The translations under genes were made by a program, and so were the position numbers. The notes under the pieces were generated by a model. The model made no database searches and was not told the origin of the DNA. It was given only the letters and a program-made list of their open reading frames with translations. A stretch of 64,000 nucleotides of DNA from Flavobacterium kingsejongi (GTDB lineage: Bacteria > Bacteroidota > Bacteroidia > Flavobacteriales > Flavobacteriaceae): contig NZ_CP020919.1 in the NCBI RefSeq assembly GCF_003076475.1, positions 3,038,001-3,102,000 on the forward strand. Reading direction: 5' to 3'. Shown in pieces: positions 8,258 to 16,870 of this stretch (position 1 is its first letter; each line of letters opens with the position of its first letter).

Positions 8258-8916
8258 TTAATTAATATTTTCATCCTCAAATAAATCGTTAATAAAATAT
8301 TGTAAATATTCAATATCATAAGCCCTAGGAAATGAATATCCATTAACAAATAAAATAGGAGTATAGTTAAAACTATTTTCATCACACCAATTTTTAAACA
8401 GCTCATATGTTAAACTAACCTTTTCATCATTTGATTCAGTAAACATTCTTGCAAATCTCGCTCTTTCTCTTTGTGCAACACTTCTAATATTTCTCGAAAT
8501 CCCTTTTCTCCTTGTTTAAAATATGTATTTAATAAGACTTTATAAAAATCTTGTAATGGGGCTTTTTCAATATTTAAATCTACATTTATTATAAAATTCA
8601 GATGTAACTTATCTCTATTCCTATCTAAAATTTCAATTAAGCTTTGATGTAATACTTTGCAATGGGAACAAAATGGGTTTGTAATGATTGAGAGCTCAAT
8701 TTTAGTCGTTTTATTGCCGATAATGATTTCAGAAGGGTATAAACTTAATGCTTCGTTAAAAAAAAGTGCTTTACTGAAAACTTCATAATTTCTAATTAGT
8801 CTATTGGTTTTTATTTGAAATTTTATATGATCTTTTTGTTTTAATAGTAAGTGTTTATAATTTAACCACAATATAGTAAAGGATAGCATTATGATTAAAA
8901 TAAGGATAAAGGATTT
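8258..8916 (-). pseudogene. thioredoxin-like 3' half of a split VKOR-thioredoxin gene, frameshifted
   Basis: Downstream part of a gene cut by the IS256 copy at 8917-10298. It encodes a membrane segment (KSFILILIIMLSFTILW), a linker, and a thioredoxin/DsbA-like fold with CxxC in NPFCSHCKVL. The frame then breaks near 8443. One frame ends soon after KEKERDLQE (stop at 8410), while the rest of the domain (MFTESNDEK ... NGYSFPRAYDIEYL ... to the stop at 8258) continues in another frame, so a single-base indel occurred. Intact homologues reoxidise or isomerise disulfides outside the cytoplasm. The apparent ATG-started frame reaching back to 8976 takes its first 20 residues from the IS end and is an artefact of the insertion. 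Confidence 0.7.
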
Positions 8917-10298
8917 GAGACTGGTCGAAATTTTGTGTAAACAGTTCTTAGTGTTTAATATTACACCTTTCTCCAAATATGACCAAGAACTGATTCATGA
9001 TTAATCCCCAGCTTGGTATTGCATTTATCCAGCTTTTTTCACAATTTTGTATTGCTAAATAGACTGATTTCTTGACGCTTTTTTCATCTGGGAACTGCAC
9101 TTTTGTTTTGGTATATTTTCTAATTCCCCTGTTTAAGTTTTCTATTGTATTTGTGGTGTACATTATTTTCCTGATTTCAGCAGGATAGGCCAAAAAAGGC
9201 ATGAGATTTTCCCAATTCTTTTCCCAGGAGCAAACGGCATATTTATATTTTGCTTCCCAGTTTTTTTTAAATTCAGCCAGAGCTAAAACGGCTTCTTCCT
9301 GATTTATTGCAGTATATACTTCTTTCATTGCACTGCAAAATGCTTTTCTATCCTTAACTACTACAAACTTAAGGCTATTCCTTATTTGATGAACAATGCA
9401 AAGCTGGGATTCTGTATTTGGAAAAACACCTCTGATAGCTTTTGTAAATCCGGTAAGGTTATCTGTACAGGCAATGAGAATATCCTTTACTCCACGAGAT
9501 TTTATGTCAGAGAGTACAGTCATCCAAAATGAAGCCGACTCTTCTTTATTTAGCCACATTCCTAATACTTCTTTCTTACCATCTGTTTTTAGTCCGATTA
9601 CAATGTAAATTGCATGGTTTTCATATTTCCCATCTGTTCTTACTTTCATATGCACAGCATCCATCCAAACAATCAGATACTGTGGTTCTAAAGCCCTTTT
9701 AGTCCATAAATCAACATCAGCCAGTATTCTATCAGAGATGGTCGAAATCGTGGACTCACTTACTGATATCCCATAAACTTCTTTAACTTGTTCTACAATA
9801 TCACTACGGGTCATTCCACGACTGTACATTCCTAAAATAGCATCTTCAATCTTTTCACTCATCGATTGGCCTTTTCCGATGACCTGAGGCTCGAATTCAC
9901 CATTTCTATCCCGGGGAATAGCCAGGACCATATTGCCCAAAGTCTCTGATTTTATATTCTTTGAGAAAGAACCATTACGGCTATTGCCTGTATTGTATCC
10001 GTCAATATTATGCTTCTCATATCCCAGATGAGCATCCAATTCTCCCTGGAGTAGTTGTTCAATGCCTTGTTTATACAGGTCTTGAAAAAAAGTATGGAAG
10101 TCTTCTTTGTTTTTAAATTGCTTTGCAAAATCTTTGGGTAATTTACCATCTTCGATCATAATCCGCTCTTTTTAAATTATTTAAATGTAGTTCTTTTAAA
10201 TTCTATACTTAATGATCTGTTGTTTTTTGGCTAAGCCTTAAAATCTCAAATCAAATTAAAATCAATTTCTACGTTTACACAATCTAACGACTACTCCC
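8917..10298 (-). mobile_element. IS256-family insertion sequence, copy 1
   Basis: 1382-bp element. The ends are imperfect inverted repeats: GAGACTGGTCG...TTGTGTAAAC on the left and GGGAGTAGTCG...TTGTGTAAAC on the right (read on the reverse strand). A single transposase gene fills it. Flanks are AAGGATTT on the left and AAGGATTG on the right, a 7-of-8 target duplication. Removing the IS and one 8-bp target copy would rejoin the VKOR and thioredoxin halves in frame (ITHIYI-KSFILIL). A second, apparently identical copy is at 29066-30447 in the same orientation. Confidence 0.92.
8948..10159 (-). CDS. IS256-family (Mutator-type) transposase, copy 1
   Basis: 403-residue DDE transposase of full family length. 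Catalytic residues: Asp167 (IVWMDAVHM), Asp233 (ACTDNLTGF) and Glu340 (NTIENLNRGIRK). The C/D-H signature of the family is visible as QLCIVHQIRNS near 252-262. The N-terminal third carries the DNA-binding part, with RNGSFSKNIKSETLG and the helix-rich GMTRSDIVEQVKEVYG. It appears intact. The protein is identical to the transposase at 29097-30308. Confidence 0.95.
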   Translation of the reverse strand: MIEDGKLPKDFAKQFKNKEDFHTFFQDLYKQGIEQLLQGELDAHLGYEKHNIDGYNTGNSRNGSFSKNIKSETLGNMVLAIPRDRNGEFEPQVIGKGQSMSEKIEDAILGMYSRGMTRSDIVEQVKEVYGISVSESTISTISDRILADVDLWTKRALEPQYLIVWMDAVHMKVRTDGKYENHAIYIVIGLKTDGKKEVLGMWLNKEESASFWMTVLSDIKSRGVKDILIACTDNLTGFTKAIRGVFPNTESQLCIVHQIRNSLKFVVVKDRKAFCSAMKEVYTAINQEEAVLALAEFKKNWEAKYKYAVCSWEKNWENLMPFLAYPAEIRKIMYTTNTIENLNRGIRKYTKTKVQFPDEKSVKKSVYLAIQNCEKSWINAIPSWGLIMNQFLVIFGERCNIKH

Positions 10299-11187
10299 AA
10301 GGATTGATATAAATATGTGTTATTTCAGTAGTTATGCTTAAATAAATTAATTCTACACCTATTATTGCAACTATAAATAAGCAAAGTATACACCATTTTT
10401 TTTCAATAAACTTTTGGAAATATAAAGAAAGCAAAATGATAGGTATACTACTAAATAGAACTATTTTTTGAATTTGCATAAATTCATTTATTTTATTGGC
10501 AAATAAAAACACAATTATTCCACTGAATTGACTTATAAAAAATACAATGCTCAAATCACTAAAATCAATAAATTTTTGAATTTTCCATTTTTTTGAGGAA
10601 AGTAAAGTACTACACGAATTAAGATTGCAAATAGAATCAAGTAATTTAAAATCAAAACCAATTAAGCTTTTTAGTGATAATATAGATAATAAAATACCTA
10701 TAAATACAAGGCAGATAAAAAATGATATTTGTTCTGAAATTCTAGAAGTTATGCATAAACTAAGAAATAACAATAGCAATACAATCAATAATAGTAAAGA
10801 GGGATTATTTTTTCGGGGTTTGATGATCTGCTTTTGATCTATTTCTATATGTAGTACGATATTGCACCAACTACTCTTTAAAGTACTTAATTCTATTTTA
10901 TTTCTTTTTGAATTATATATAGAAAAGTAGTAATCACCTTTCTTTTCTATTAAGTAAAGATTTTTTTTATCCTGTTCATCAATAAGTAAACAAATGAATT
11001 TATTTGGTAATAAATTTAAATCAGAAAATTGAACTTCAAAGAAGCTGTTTGAAATATTAAAAAAATTTAAAGTATCTGATATTGATAATAAAGAAGAGGA
11101 ATCGGGGTGTGATTGGATTTGAAATAGAAATTCTGACTTATCATATAATACCTTTCTTGGTCCAAAAGCAAAAAAATGGCATTGTAG
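10299..11187 (-). pseudogene. C39-like/VKOR 5' half of the split gene, no start codon
   Basis: The open reverse-strand frame first encodes a C39-peptidase-like region: HPDSSSLLSISDTLNFFNI resembles the 'HPDYPSLLSISDTL' stretch of Bacteroidetes proteins. It then has four or five membrane helices with VKOR signatures, SICNLNSCSTLLSSKKW and EKKWCILCL. VKOR domains generate disulfides by passing electrons to quinone. The frame has no ATG between its upstream TGA (11188-11190) and the body; nearby ATGs lie in the other two frames beside a T-run. The start therefore looks lost by frameshift. The IS cuts the gene after ITHIYI. A naive call covers only 10291-10788. Confidence 0.65.
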
Positions 11188-11218
11188 TCATTTAACATGT
11201 CGAAATATTATTTAGTAT

Positions 11219-11255
11219 AAATGATTGAAAGCAAAAGACACTTCCAATCATTTAT
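11219..11255 (-). terminator. hairpin between GG-peptide gene and VKOR pseudogene
   Basis: AAATGATTG / CCAATCATTT inverted repeat around a 16-nt loop, just after the peptide stop. The T-run is weak, so it could be an attenuator or mRNA-end stabiliser rather than a full terminator. Confidence 0.4.
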
Positions 11256-11264
11256 GATTCAGAA

Positions 11265-11507
11265 TTACAATTGTGCTAAATACGGACTTAACTGATTTGG
11301 TGGATTATTTGGATGTGCATCCCATGGCATTCCAGGATAGACATAACAACCATTTTCATTAATAAAATATGGGGTAGGCGGTGCTAATTCATTTGGTCCC
11401 CCTCCACGGATGTCAATAACATTATCACTTCTTCTTCTACACCAAGTTACAATACCTCCTGAAATGGATTTCAATTCATTTCGATCAAGTTTTTTAAAAT
11501 TTTCCAT
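11265..11507 (-). CDS. double-glycine-leader secreted peptide (bacteriocin-like precursor)
   Basis: 80-residue precursor. Its leader MENFKKLDRNELKSISGG matches the Bacteroidetes GG-leader pattern (xLxREELKxIxGG) recognised by C39-peptidase ABC exporters. Cleavage after Gly18 would give a core starting IVTWCRRRSDN, with two cysteines (WCRRR and NGCYVY) able to form one disulfide, a Gly-rich turn (IRGGG) and a Pro/Asn-rich tail. A disulfide-making VKOR/thioredoxin gene directly downstream fits, but it is destroyed. No exporter is in the window. Antimicrobial, signalling or other function cannot be told apart by sequence. Confidence 0.75.
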   Translation of the reverse strand: MENFKKLDRNELKSISGGIVTWCRRRSDNVIDIRGGGPNELAPPTPYFINENGCYVYPGMPWDAHPNNPPNQLSPYLAQL

Positions 11508-11653
11508 TAATTAGATTAAATTAGGTTAATAAGATGGTAATATAGTTATATATAACTTATATTTAAGTAATTTATTTTATTTTATTTTTTTAATAGAATA
11601 GTATATTGATTGAATTGGATTTTAATGAATAATTTATATAATAATATTTTTCC

Positions 11654-12514
11654 TTAGAATAAATTTTTAAAAGTATCTCCTTGTTTAATATCTCCAGTTG
11701 TGAATCCCTTTTTAAACCAATACATCCGCTGTTCTGAAGTGCCGTGGGTAAAGGAATCGGGAACTACCTGCCCCTGCATTTTCTTTTGGATGGCATCGTC
11801 TCCTACAGCATTGGCAGCACTAAGCGCCTGTTCTATATCGCCGGCTTCTAGGATATGATTTTCTTTTTCATTGTAATGTGCCCATAAACCGGCATAGAAA
11901 TCGGCTTGTAACTCTAAGGCTACCGAAAGTTTATTGGCCTCTTTTTCGCTCATTCCTTGTTGCATCTGCCGCACTTTGGCAGAGGTTCCCAATAGGGTCT
12001 GAACATGGTGTCCCATTTCGTGGGCAACTACATATGCAACTGCATACTCACCACCTTCTGCACCAAAGCGTGTTTTTAATTCTTCAAAAAAAGACATGTC
12101 CATATAGACTTGCTGGTCAGCAGGACAGTAAAAAGGCCCAGTGGCAGCACTGGCACCGCCACAGGCTGTTTGTGTCGAATTCTTGAACAAAATTAATTTT
12201 GGAGCCTTATAAGTCATACCATTCTCTTTGAAAATTTGTGTCCAGGCATCTTCATTATATCCTACTAAGGCATTTACAAAGTCTTGTGTTTGGAGTTCTT
12301 CAGTGGTTAAAGCTCTTTCAGTGGTTGATCCATTCCCTTGTTCCTGAAGTTGCTGCTGCACCTGATCCAGGAGTTGGGAAGAATCCCCACCCATGAACAT
12401 ATTAATCAGTAGAATGATGATACCAATGGCACCACCGCCTAATGCTACTTTACCACCGGAAAGCCCTCTTCGGTCTTCCACATTTGTACTACGTCTACCA
12501 CCTTGCCATTTCAT
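11654..12514 (-). CDS. ypfJ: YpfJ-family neutral zinc metallopeptidase
   Basis: 286-residue membrane-anchored protein with the family's N-terminal tag (KWQGGRRSTNVEDRRG), one membrane helix at about 25-41 and an extracytoplasmic protease-like domain. HExxH is at 165-169 (VAHEMGHHVQ), and a downstream Glu in ALELQADFYAG is the likely third ligand. The C-terminal GTSEQRMYWFKKGF is also typical. Biochemical function of the family is not well established. Its start is about 97 nt downstream (in transcription order) of the membrane-protein gene's stop, with a terminator between. Confidence 0.88.
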   Translation of the reverse strand: MKWQGGRRSTNVEDRRGLSGGKVALGGGAIGIIILLINMFMGGDSSQLLDQVQQQLQEQGNGSTTERALTTEELQTQDFVNALVGYNEDAWTQIFKENGMTYKAPKLILFKNSTQTACGGASAATGPFYCPADQQVYMDMSFFEELKTRFGAEGGEYAVAYVVAHEMGHHVQTLLGTSAKVRQMQQGMSEKEANKLSVALELQADFYAGLWAHYNEKENHILEAGDIEQALSAANAVGDDAIQKKMQGQVVPDSFTHGTSEQRMYWFKKGFTTGDIKQGDTFKNLF

Positions 12515-12547
12515 AGGTTTTTGTTTTAGGGTTATTCAAATGTAAAA

Positions 12548-12577
12548 AAAAAAGCATTAGGATTACTAATGCTTTTT
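12548..12577 (-). terminator. intrinsic terminator after the membrane-protein gene
   Basis: Perfect stem AAAAGCATTAG / CTAATGCTTTT with a 5-nt loop, flanked by homopolymer runs on both sides. Confidence 0.8.
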
Positions 12578-12610
12578 AGACTTTCATAAAAATAGAAACC
12601 GGATTTAAGC

Positions 12611-13399
12611 TTAAAAATCAGAAGAACCAATTTCGTCAATTTCCGAGGTAGCATCGGTGCCAACGATCTGTTCATACAGCGTATATATTACACAGTAGAG
12701 GAAAGGCATGGTAAACAATATCCCGATACAAAAAGCAAACAATCCAAGCATAGCGCCAATTGCAGCAATAATGTAAATTAATAAAATCATGAAGAAACCT
12801 TTCAGTACAATTGAAACACTATTTTTTATAGCATCACCGATCGTGAGGTCCCCGAAAATAATCAATGGAATCACCAAAAGGGTACCCAGGCTTACAATCA
12901 AGCTTAAAACAGTTCCGGCAAAAGGAACAATGGTAAATTCTAAGGCAGTCGTAATACAGGCATTCAATAAAGAGATCAGTATCCCTGAAAAAAACAGGCG
13001 GGAGAAATAAGGCCCGGAATAATAACTGAACATAAAAGAGACTTCCACTTCTTCATCGTGTGCAGCAGCATAACACATTTTAAGCAGGCCCGCTGTAAAG
13101 GGTGCCATAATACCGGAAATTAAGGCAATTACAGCGATATAACCAATGATATAAGGTGTACTAAAACTGGTGATATCAAAACCAGCCATATCTTCGCTGA
13201 ATTTTCCTGAAGAATAAAGATAGCCCGATGCTGTAAGCGCAATGGCCATGATAAGTGCAAAGAGTAAAAGAATGGCTACTGTAGCCTTTAAAACTACTTT
13301 TTTATAGTTCTCAAATGATTTTTCAATGATAGTGCCAAGGTCAATAGAATAGCCCTTTTCATTAATTTCCTGTATCCTTCTTTTGATGAGATTGGTCAT
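12611..13399 (-). CDS. conserved polytopic membrane protein of unknown function
   Basis: 262 residues with about five or six hydrophobic segments (near 37-60, 92-112, 130-155, 160-182 and 198-230), an N-terminal amphipathic start (TNLIKRRIQEINEKGYSIDLG) and an acidic cytosolic tail. The internal GDLTIGDAIKNSVSIVLKGFF resembles the repeated soluble-loop element of DUF4013/GDPD-like membrane domains that arrange helix bundles. I do not recognise a function. Homologues in this group are sometimes labelled beta-carotene monooxygenase; nothing here supports that. Confidence 0.7.
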   Translation of the reverse strand: MTNLIKRRIQEINEKGYSIDLGTIIEKSFENYKKVVLKATVAILLLFALIMAIALTASGYLYSSGKFSEDMAGFDITSFSTPYIIGYIAVIALISGIMAPFTAGLLKMCYAAAHDEEVEVSFMFSYYSGPYFSRLFFSGILISLLNACITTALEFTIVPFAGTVLSLIVSLGTLLVIPLIIFGDLTIGDAIKNSVSIVLKGFFMILLIYIIAAIGAMLGLFAFCIGILFTMPFLYCVIYTLYEQIVGTDATSEIDEIGSSDF

Positions 13400-13538
13400 A
13401 GTTTATTTTTTTGCAATAATAAGAAATCTAAAAATATACACGCCTATTTTAGCGGCTTTTTTATAGCTATAATCAGCGTCTTTTTGAGTACTGAAAACAG
13501 CCTCTAAATCGATTCTGGAAACAGTTATTTATGTAAGC

Positions 13539-13916
13539 TTATTTTAGGATGTGCTGGCTTAATATCAGGTATACTTCATTGATATTATTATCTTTTCCAA
13601 ATTCTTTTCGGATTGGGACCGGTTCGCCTTTGATCCATATTTTTAAAATAGCATCTAAATCCATTAATCCGGCACTTTCTTTTGAAAAACGCAATATACT
13701 GGTGTAAGGGATGGACTGATAATCAACTTTACTTCCGGTGAGTCCTTGTTTGTCTACCAGGATGAGCCTTTTTGTGGTAAAGACAAAACGATCCCGTATT
13801 ACCTTATAGGCCTTTTCAATGGTTTCCCCGGGAATTAATATGGATTTGAACTCCTCGTTGATTTTGTCAATTGATACTTCTGATGCCTGCCCCATAAGGG
13901 CATTAAATAATCCCAT
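13539..13916 (-). CDS. bacterial PH-domain protein (DUF1696/bPH_1-like)
   Basis: 125 residues, nearly all one bacterial PH-like domain: an N-terminal helix, LIPGETIEKAYKVIRDRFVFTT, then RLILVDKQGLTGSKVDYQSIPY and a C-terminal helix. The RFVFTTKRLI..DKQG..G.KVDY..IPY pattern is characteristic. No membrane segment or signal. These proteins form soluble rings or act as stress-related adaptors; function in this group is not defined. It precedes the membrane-protein gene by about 140 nt and follows the methyltransferase gene by 10 nt. Confidence 0.78.
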   Translation of the reverse strand: MGLFNALMGQASEVSIDKINEEFKSILIPGETIEKAYKVIRDRFVFTTKRLILVDKQGLTGSKVDYQSIPYTSILRFSKESAGLMDLDAILKIWIKGEPVPIRKEFGKDNNINEVYLILSQHILK

Positions 13917-13926
13917 GCTTATTGTG

Positions 13927-14667
13927 TTATTGGTTAATTTTTGCGATGCGTAATAAAATCGGAAAATTAGCCTTTTTTTTCGGATTCGGGCCCCAGGTTT
14001 TTTGCAAATCGTCGAATAGTAGTGCTACCGGATCTTTACCGTTTTTTGTTTTGTAATGCTGTACTGCGGACCAGGTAGATAAATAACCCACCAAATCTTC
14101 AATCGACCAGGAATAGGTATTCTCAAACGTTCTGGTATTCAGATCTTCAAAGGGGAATGGAATGGTGGTGTAATTGTCATCAATGTATTTGCGTTCGGCA
14201 TCCCAGTAGGGGCCAATGATGTCTTTATAAAAATGTTGTAGGATGGCATTTGTGTCACCTTCCATCGAAAAAACACCATAACCGAGCACTGCAAGCACGC
14301 CTTCTTTTTTTGATGTACGGCGTACTTCGGCATAAAAAGCCTCAAAATCGAACCAGTGAATAGCCTGGGCAACCGTAATTAAATCAAAAGAAGCCGCATC
14401 GAAATCGGTTTGCTCCGCCGGCTGTATGCTATAGTGTAGATTGTCTTTTGTAACCGCATTTTCAATCTGATTCGCACTAATATCCGTCGCAACGACGGTC
14501 GTAAAGTTTTCGGCAAGCACTTTGGCGACCTGTCCATTGCCCGTGCCACAATCCCAGGCAGCAGTTTTGTCATTGCAAAAACTAAAAATGTAAGGATATA
14601 CAGCTGCAGGATATTCCGGACGGAAGGCAGCATAATCGGCTGAATTTTTGGAAAAATTGTCTTTCAT
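13927..14667 (-). CDS. class I SAM-dependent methyltransferase
   Basis: Rossmann-fold methyltransferase. Counted from the chosen start (MKDNFSKNSADYAAFRPEYP), motif I is AAWDCGTGNGQVAKVLAE, followed by VVATDISANQIENA (acidic residue for the SAM ribose) and FDLITVAQAIHWFDF (motif IV). The ADYAAFRPEYP start and 'AIHWFD' are typical of the Methyltransf_11-like group near trans-aconitate methyltransferases. The frame is open to 14730, but the ATG at 14667 gives the canonical N-terminus, and the longer form would overlap the DAO gene by 59 nt. 246 residues. Substrate unknown. Confidence 0.85.
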   Translation of the reverse strand: MKDNFSKNSADYAAFRPEYPAAVYPYIFSFCNDKTAAWDCGTGNGQVAKVLAENFTTVVATDISANQIENAVTKDNLHYSIQPAEQTDFDAASFDLITVAQAIHWFDFEAFYAEVRRTSKKEGVLAVLGYGVFSMEGDTNAILQHFYKDIIGPYWDAERKYIDDNYTTIPFPFEDLNTRTFENTYSWSIEDLVGYLSTWSAVQHYKTKNGKDPVALLFDDLQKTWGPNPKKKANFPILLRIAKINQ

Positions 14668-14671
14668 TGCG

Positions 14672-15877
14672 TTATCGGTTGAATTTAAAAATTTGGGTAT
14701 CCGGATTGGCTTTGCCCGTATACAGATCACGAATCATTTCGGCAGCGATGACACTAAAGGTAATGCCGTTGCCACCATAGCCTAAGGCAAAATACATGTC
14801 TTTATGTTCAGGGTGTTCCCCGATGAAGGGGAGGCCATCCTTGGTTTCACCAAAAGTTCCGCACCAGTAGAAATCAAGTTCTATTTTACTTTCCGGGAAT
14901 AGTTTTTTAAAGCGTTTCAGGATGGCATCATTTTTCTTTTCCATCAGCTTATCGCGCCTTTTGGGATCCTGGAAGGGTTCATCGAAGCCACCCAACATAA
15001 TCCGGTTATCGGAAGTGGTACGAATGTAAATGTAGGGGCGTGCCGTTTCCCAGATCAGGCAGCGTTCGTTCCAGAAATCAGTATCTTTTAAAGGCTTACT
15101 TACTAATACATAGGTCGAGTTGAGCTTCATTACTTTTTCATTCAACAGGCTTTCTGATTCGAAACCCGGTGCCGCAACGATCTTTTTTGCTTTGATGCGC
15201 TGCTTTTTTTCGGTATGTGCAACAATCCCATCACCTGTATTTTCAATTTTGATAATGTCCGTATGGCTATAGACGATCAATCCGCATGTCTTTTTGTAAT
15301 GCTCCAGGATTTTCTGGCAAAGCAAATAAGTATCCACTTGTGCAGAGCAGTCATTGTACAAGGCATTCCTGCGGTCAATATTAAATTTTTCCTTCAGGGT
15401 TGCCCTATCCAGCAGGGTTACCGGCAACTGATGTTTTTTTCGAATGGCATATTCTTTTTCCAAATCCTTGGCACCATGCCTGTCTGAAGCAAGATACAGG
15501 CTGGATTTTCGGCTAAAGTCACAAGAAATCCCTAACTTTTTTATAATTCCTTCTAATGTGGTTATGGATTCCAAACACAATTTATAAGCCCTGACGGCAG
15601 CTTCTTCGCCAACAAGGTCAATGAGCTCGAACAGGAAGACATCGATTTCATATTGAAGTTGTGCAGTACTGGCCGTCGTACTTCCGGTAGAGACCATACG
15701 GCGGTCAACGATGGCACATTTTACACCGGCTTCACATAAAAAATGAGCCGTTAATGCACCGGTGATGCCGGAACCGATGATCAGTACTTCTGTTTCAAGA
15801 TCGGAATCGAGAGTATGGTAGTCTTTGGAAAGGCCGTTTTTAATCAGCCAGAAGGGTAATCCTGATTTAAGGTTCAT
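14672..15877 (-). CDS. FAD-dependent oxidoreductase, DAO family
   Basis: 401-residue flavoprotein with the dinucleotide-binding motif VLIIGSGITGALTAHFL at about residues 31-47. A middle substrate domain carries TDIIKIENTGDGIVAHTEKK, and the C-terminal FAD-contact block is FALGYGGNGITFSVIAAEMI. This is the glycine oxidase/PuuB-like part of the DAO superfamily, which oxidises amines or amino acids and releases H2O2. Exact substrate cannot be read. The stop is 4 nt before the methyltransferase start, so the two form an operon. Confidence 0.85.
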   Translation of the reverse strand: MNLKSGLPFWLIKNGLSKDYHTLDSDLETEVLIIGSGITGALTAHFLCEAGVKCAIVDRRMVSTGSTTASTAQLQYEIDVFLFELIDLVGEEAAVRAYKLCLESITTLEGIIKKLGISCDFSRKSSLYLASDRHGAKDLEKEYAIRKKHQLPVTLLDRATLKEKFNIDRRNALYNDCSAQVDTYLLCQKILEHYKKTCGLIVYSHTDIIKIENTGDGIVAHTEKKQRIKAKKIVAAPGFESESLLNEKVMKLNSTYVLVSKPLKDTDFWNERCLIWETARPYIYIRTTSDNRIMLGGFDEPFQDPKRRDKLMEKKNDAILKRFKKLFPESKIELDFYWCGTFGETKDGLPFIGEHPEHKDMYFALGYGGNGITFSVIAAEMIRDLYTGKANPDTQIFKFNR

Positions 15878-16198
15878 AAGCAGGTTGCATTAGTCTTTTC
15901 AGTGGTGGATTGAAAATCTTTTATTTTGGTATTTATAAAATAACGAAAATAAAGGGACATTCTCAGGCTGTTTAACAAATGAATAATAGCATTTTGAATC
16001 CATTTCAGATCTTTTTGCTTTTTTTTGGGGATGCAAAAGCAATCCGCATGACATTTATAGGGATTGCGACAAACTAAACTTTAAGCTGAAATACAGTTGT
16101 TGAAGTTGTTTTTCAAAAGGGTGATGGGTATATTTGTTTCAGAGCGGCTTCGAATATTTCGAACACGCTATTTTTAATAAACTATTAAAGAATTAGCA
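15878..16198. other. 321-bp divergent intergenic region
   Basis: Lies between the DAO gene (reverse) and the CatA-like gene (forward). Apart from the promoter at 16106-16136 I see only AT-rich sequence. No clear reverse-strand TAnnTTTG box and no hairpin of note. Confidence 0.6.
16106..16136 (+). promoter_or_regulatory. Bacteroidetes-type promoter of the CatA-like gene
   Basis: TTG at 16106-16108, 20-nt spacer, TATATTTG at 16129-16136, about 60 nt before the ATG at 16199. Confidence 0.6.
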
Positions 16199-16867
16199 AT
16201 GCCATTGTTACCCGATTTTCAACCGATAGATTCCGCCACCTGGGAGCGTAAGCCTTACTTTGATTATTTTTATGACACCATAAAATGCAAATACAACATC
16301 AATGCGAATGTTGATATTAGCCAATTAGTGCAGCAGGTAAAAGAGAAGGAATTGAAATTTTTTCCTGTTTTCCTCTATATAATCATGCGATCTGTGAATC
16401 AGAATAAAGAATTCCGGATGAGTTTTGATCCCGATGGCAAGTTAGGCTATTGGAATTATGTACTGCCTTCGTATACTATTTTTCATGAGGAAGACAAAAC
16501 CTTTTCCGATATCTGGAGTGACTACCATGAAGATTTTAGTACTTTTTATACCACTGTTTGTAACGATATGGAAACCTATGCCAACGTAAAAGCGATCAAA
16601 GCCCGCCTGGATCGTCCTGCGAATTATTGCCCGGTATCGGCATTGCCGTGGTTGAGTTTTACAGGCTTTAACCAGGACACTTATTCAGAATCTACGATGT
16701 TATTCCCCTTAATCCGTTTTGGGAAATTCTTTCAGGAGGGTGATAAAATATTATTGCCTGTGGCAGTATTTGTCAACCATGCCGTAGCCGATGGCTACCA
16801 TACCTGTAAATTAATAAATGATATGGAGAAATACGCCACTACGGCAGGAGACTGGCTGAAACTGTAG
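16199..16867 (+). CDS. CatA-type chloramphenicol acetyltransferase family protein
   Basis: 222 residues, the usual CAT trimer subunit length (about 215-220). The catalytic HxxxDG is present as His194 and Asp198-Gly199 in VNHAVADGYH; the residue before the catalytic His is Asn where classic CATs have HHAVCDG. The N-terminal FDYFYDTIKCKYNINANVDI and central YTIFHEEDKTFSDIW follow the family. It would transfer acetyl from acetyl-CoA to the 3-hydroxyl of chloramphenicol, but chromosomal Bacteroidetes homologues may act on other acceptors. It has its own promoter and faces a convergent methyltransferase gene 3 nt away. Confidence 0.82.
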   Translation: MPLLPDFQPIDSATWERKPYFDYFYDTIKCKYNINANVDISQLVQQVKEKELKFFPVFLYIIMRSVNQNKEFRMSFDPDGKLGYWNYVLPSYTIFHEEDKTFSDIWSDYHEDFSTFYTTVCNDMETYANVKAIKARLDRPANYCPVSALPWLSFTGFNQDTYSESTMLFPLIRFGKFFQEGDKILLPVAVFVNHAVADGYHTCKLINDMEKYATTAGDWLKL

Positions 16868-16870
16868 CGA

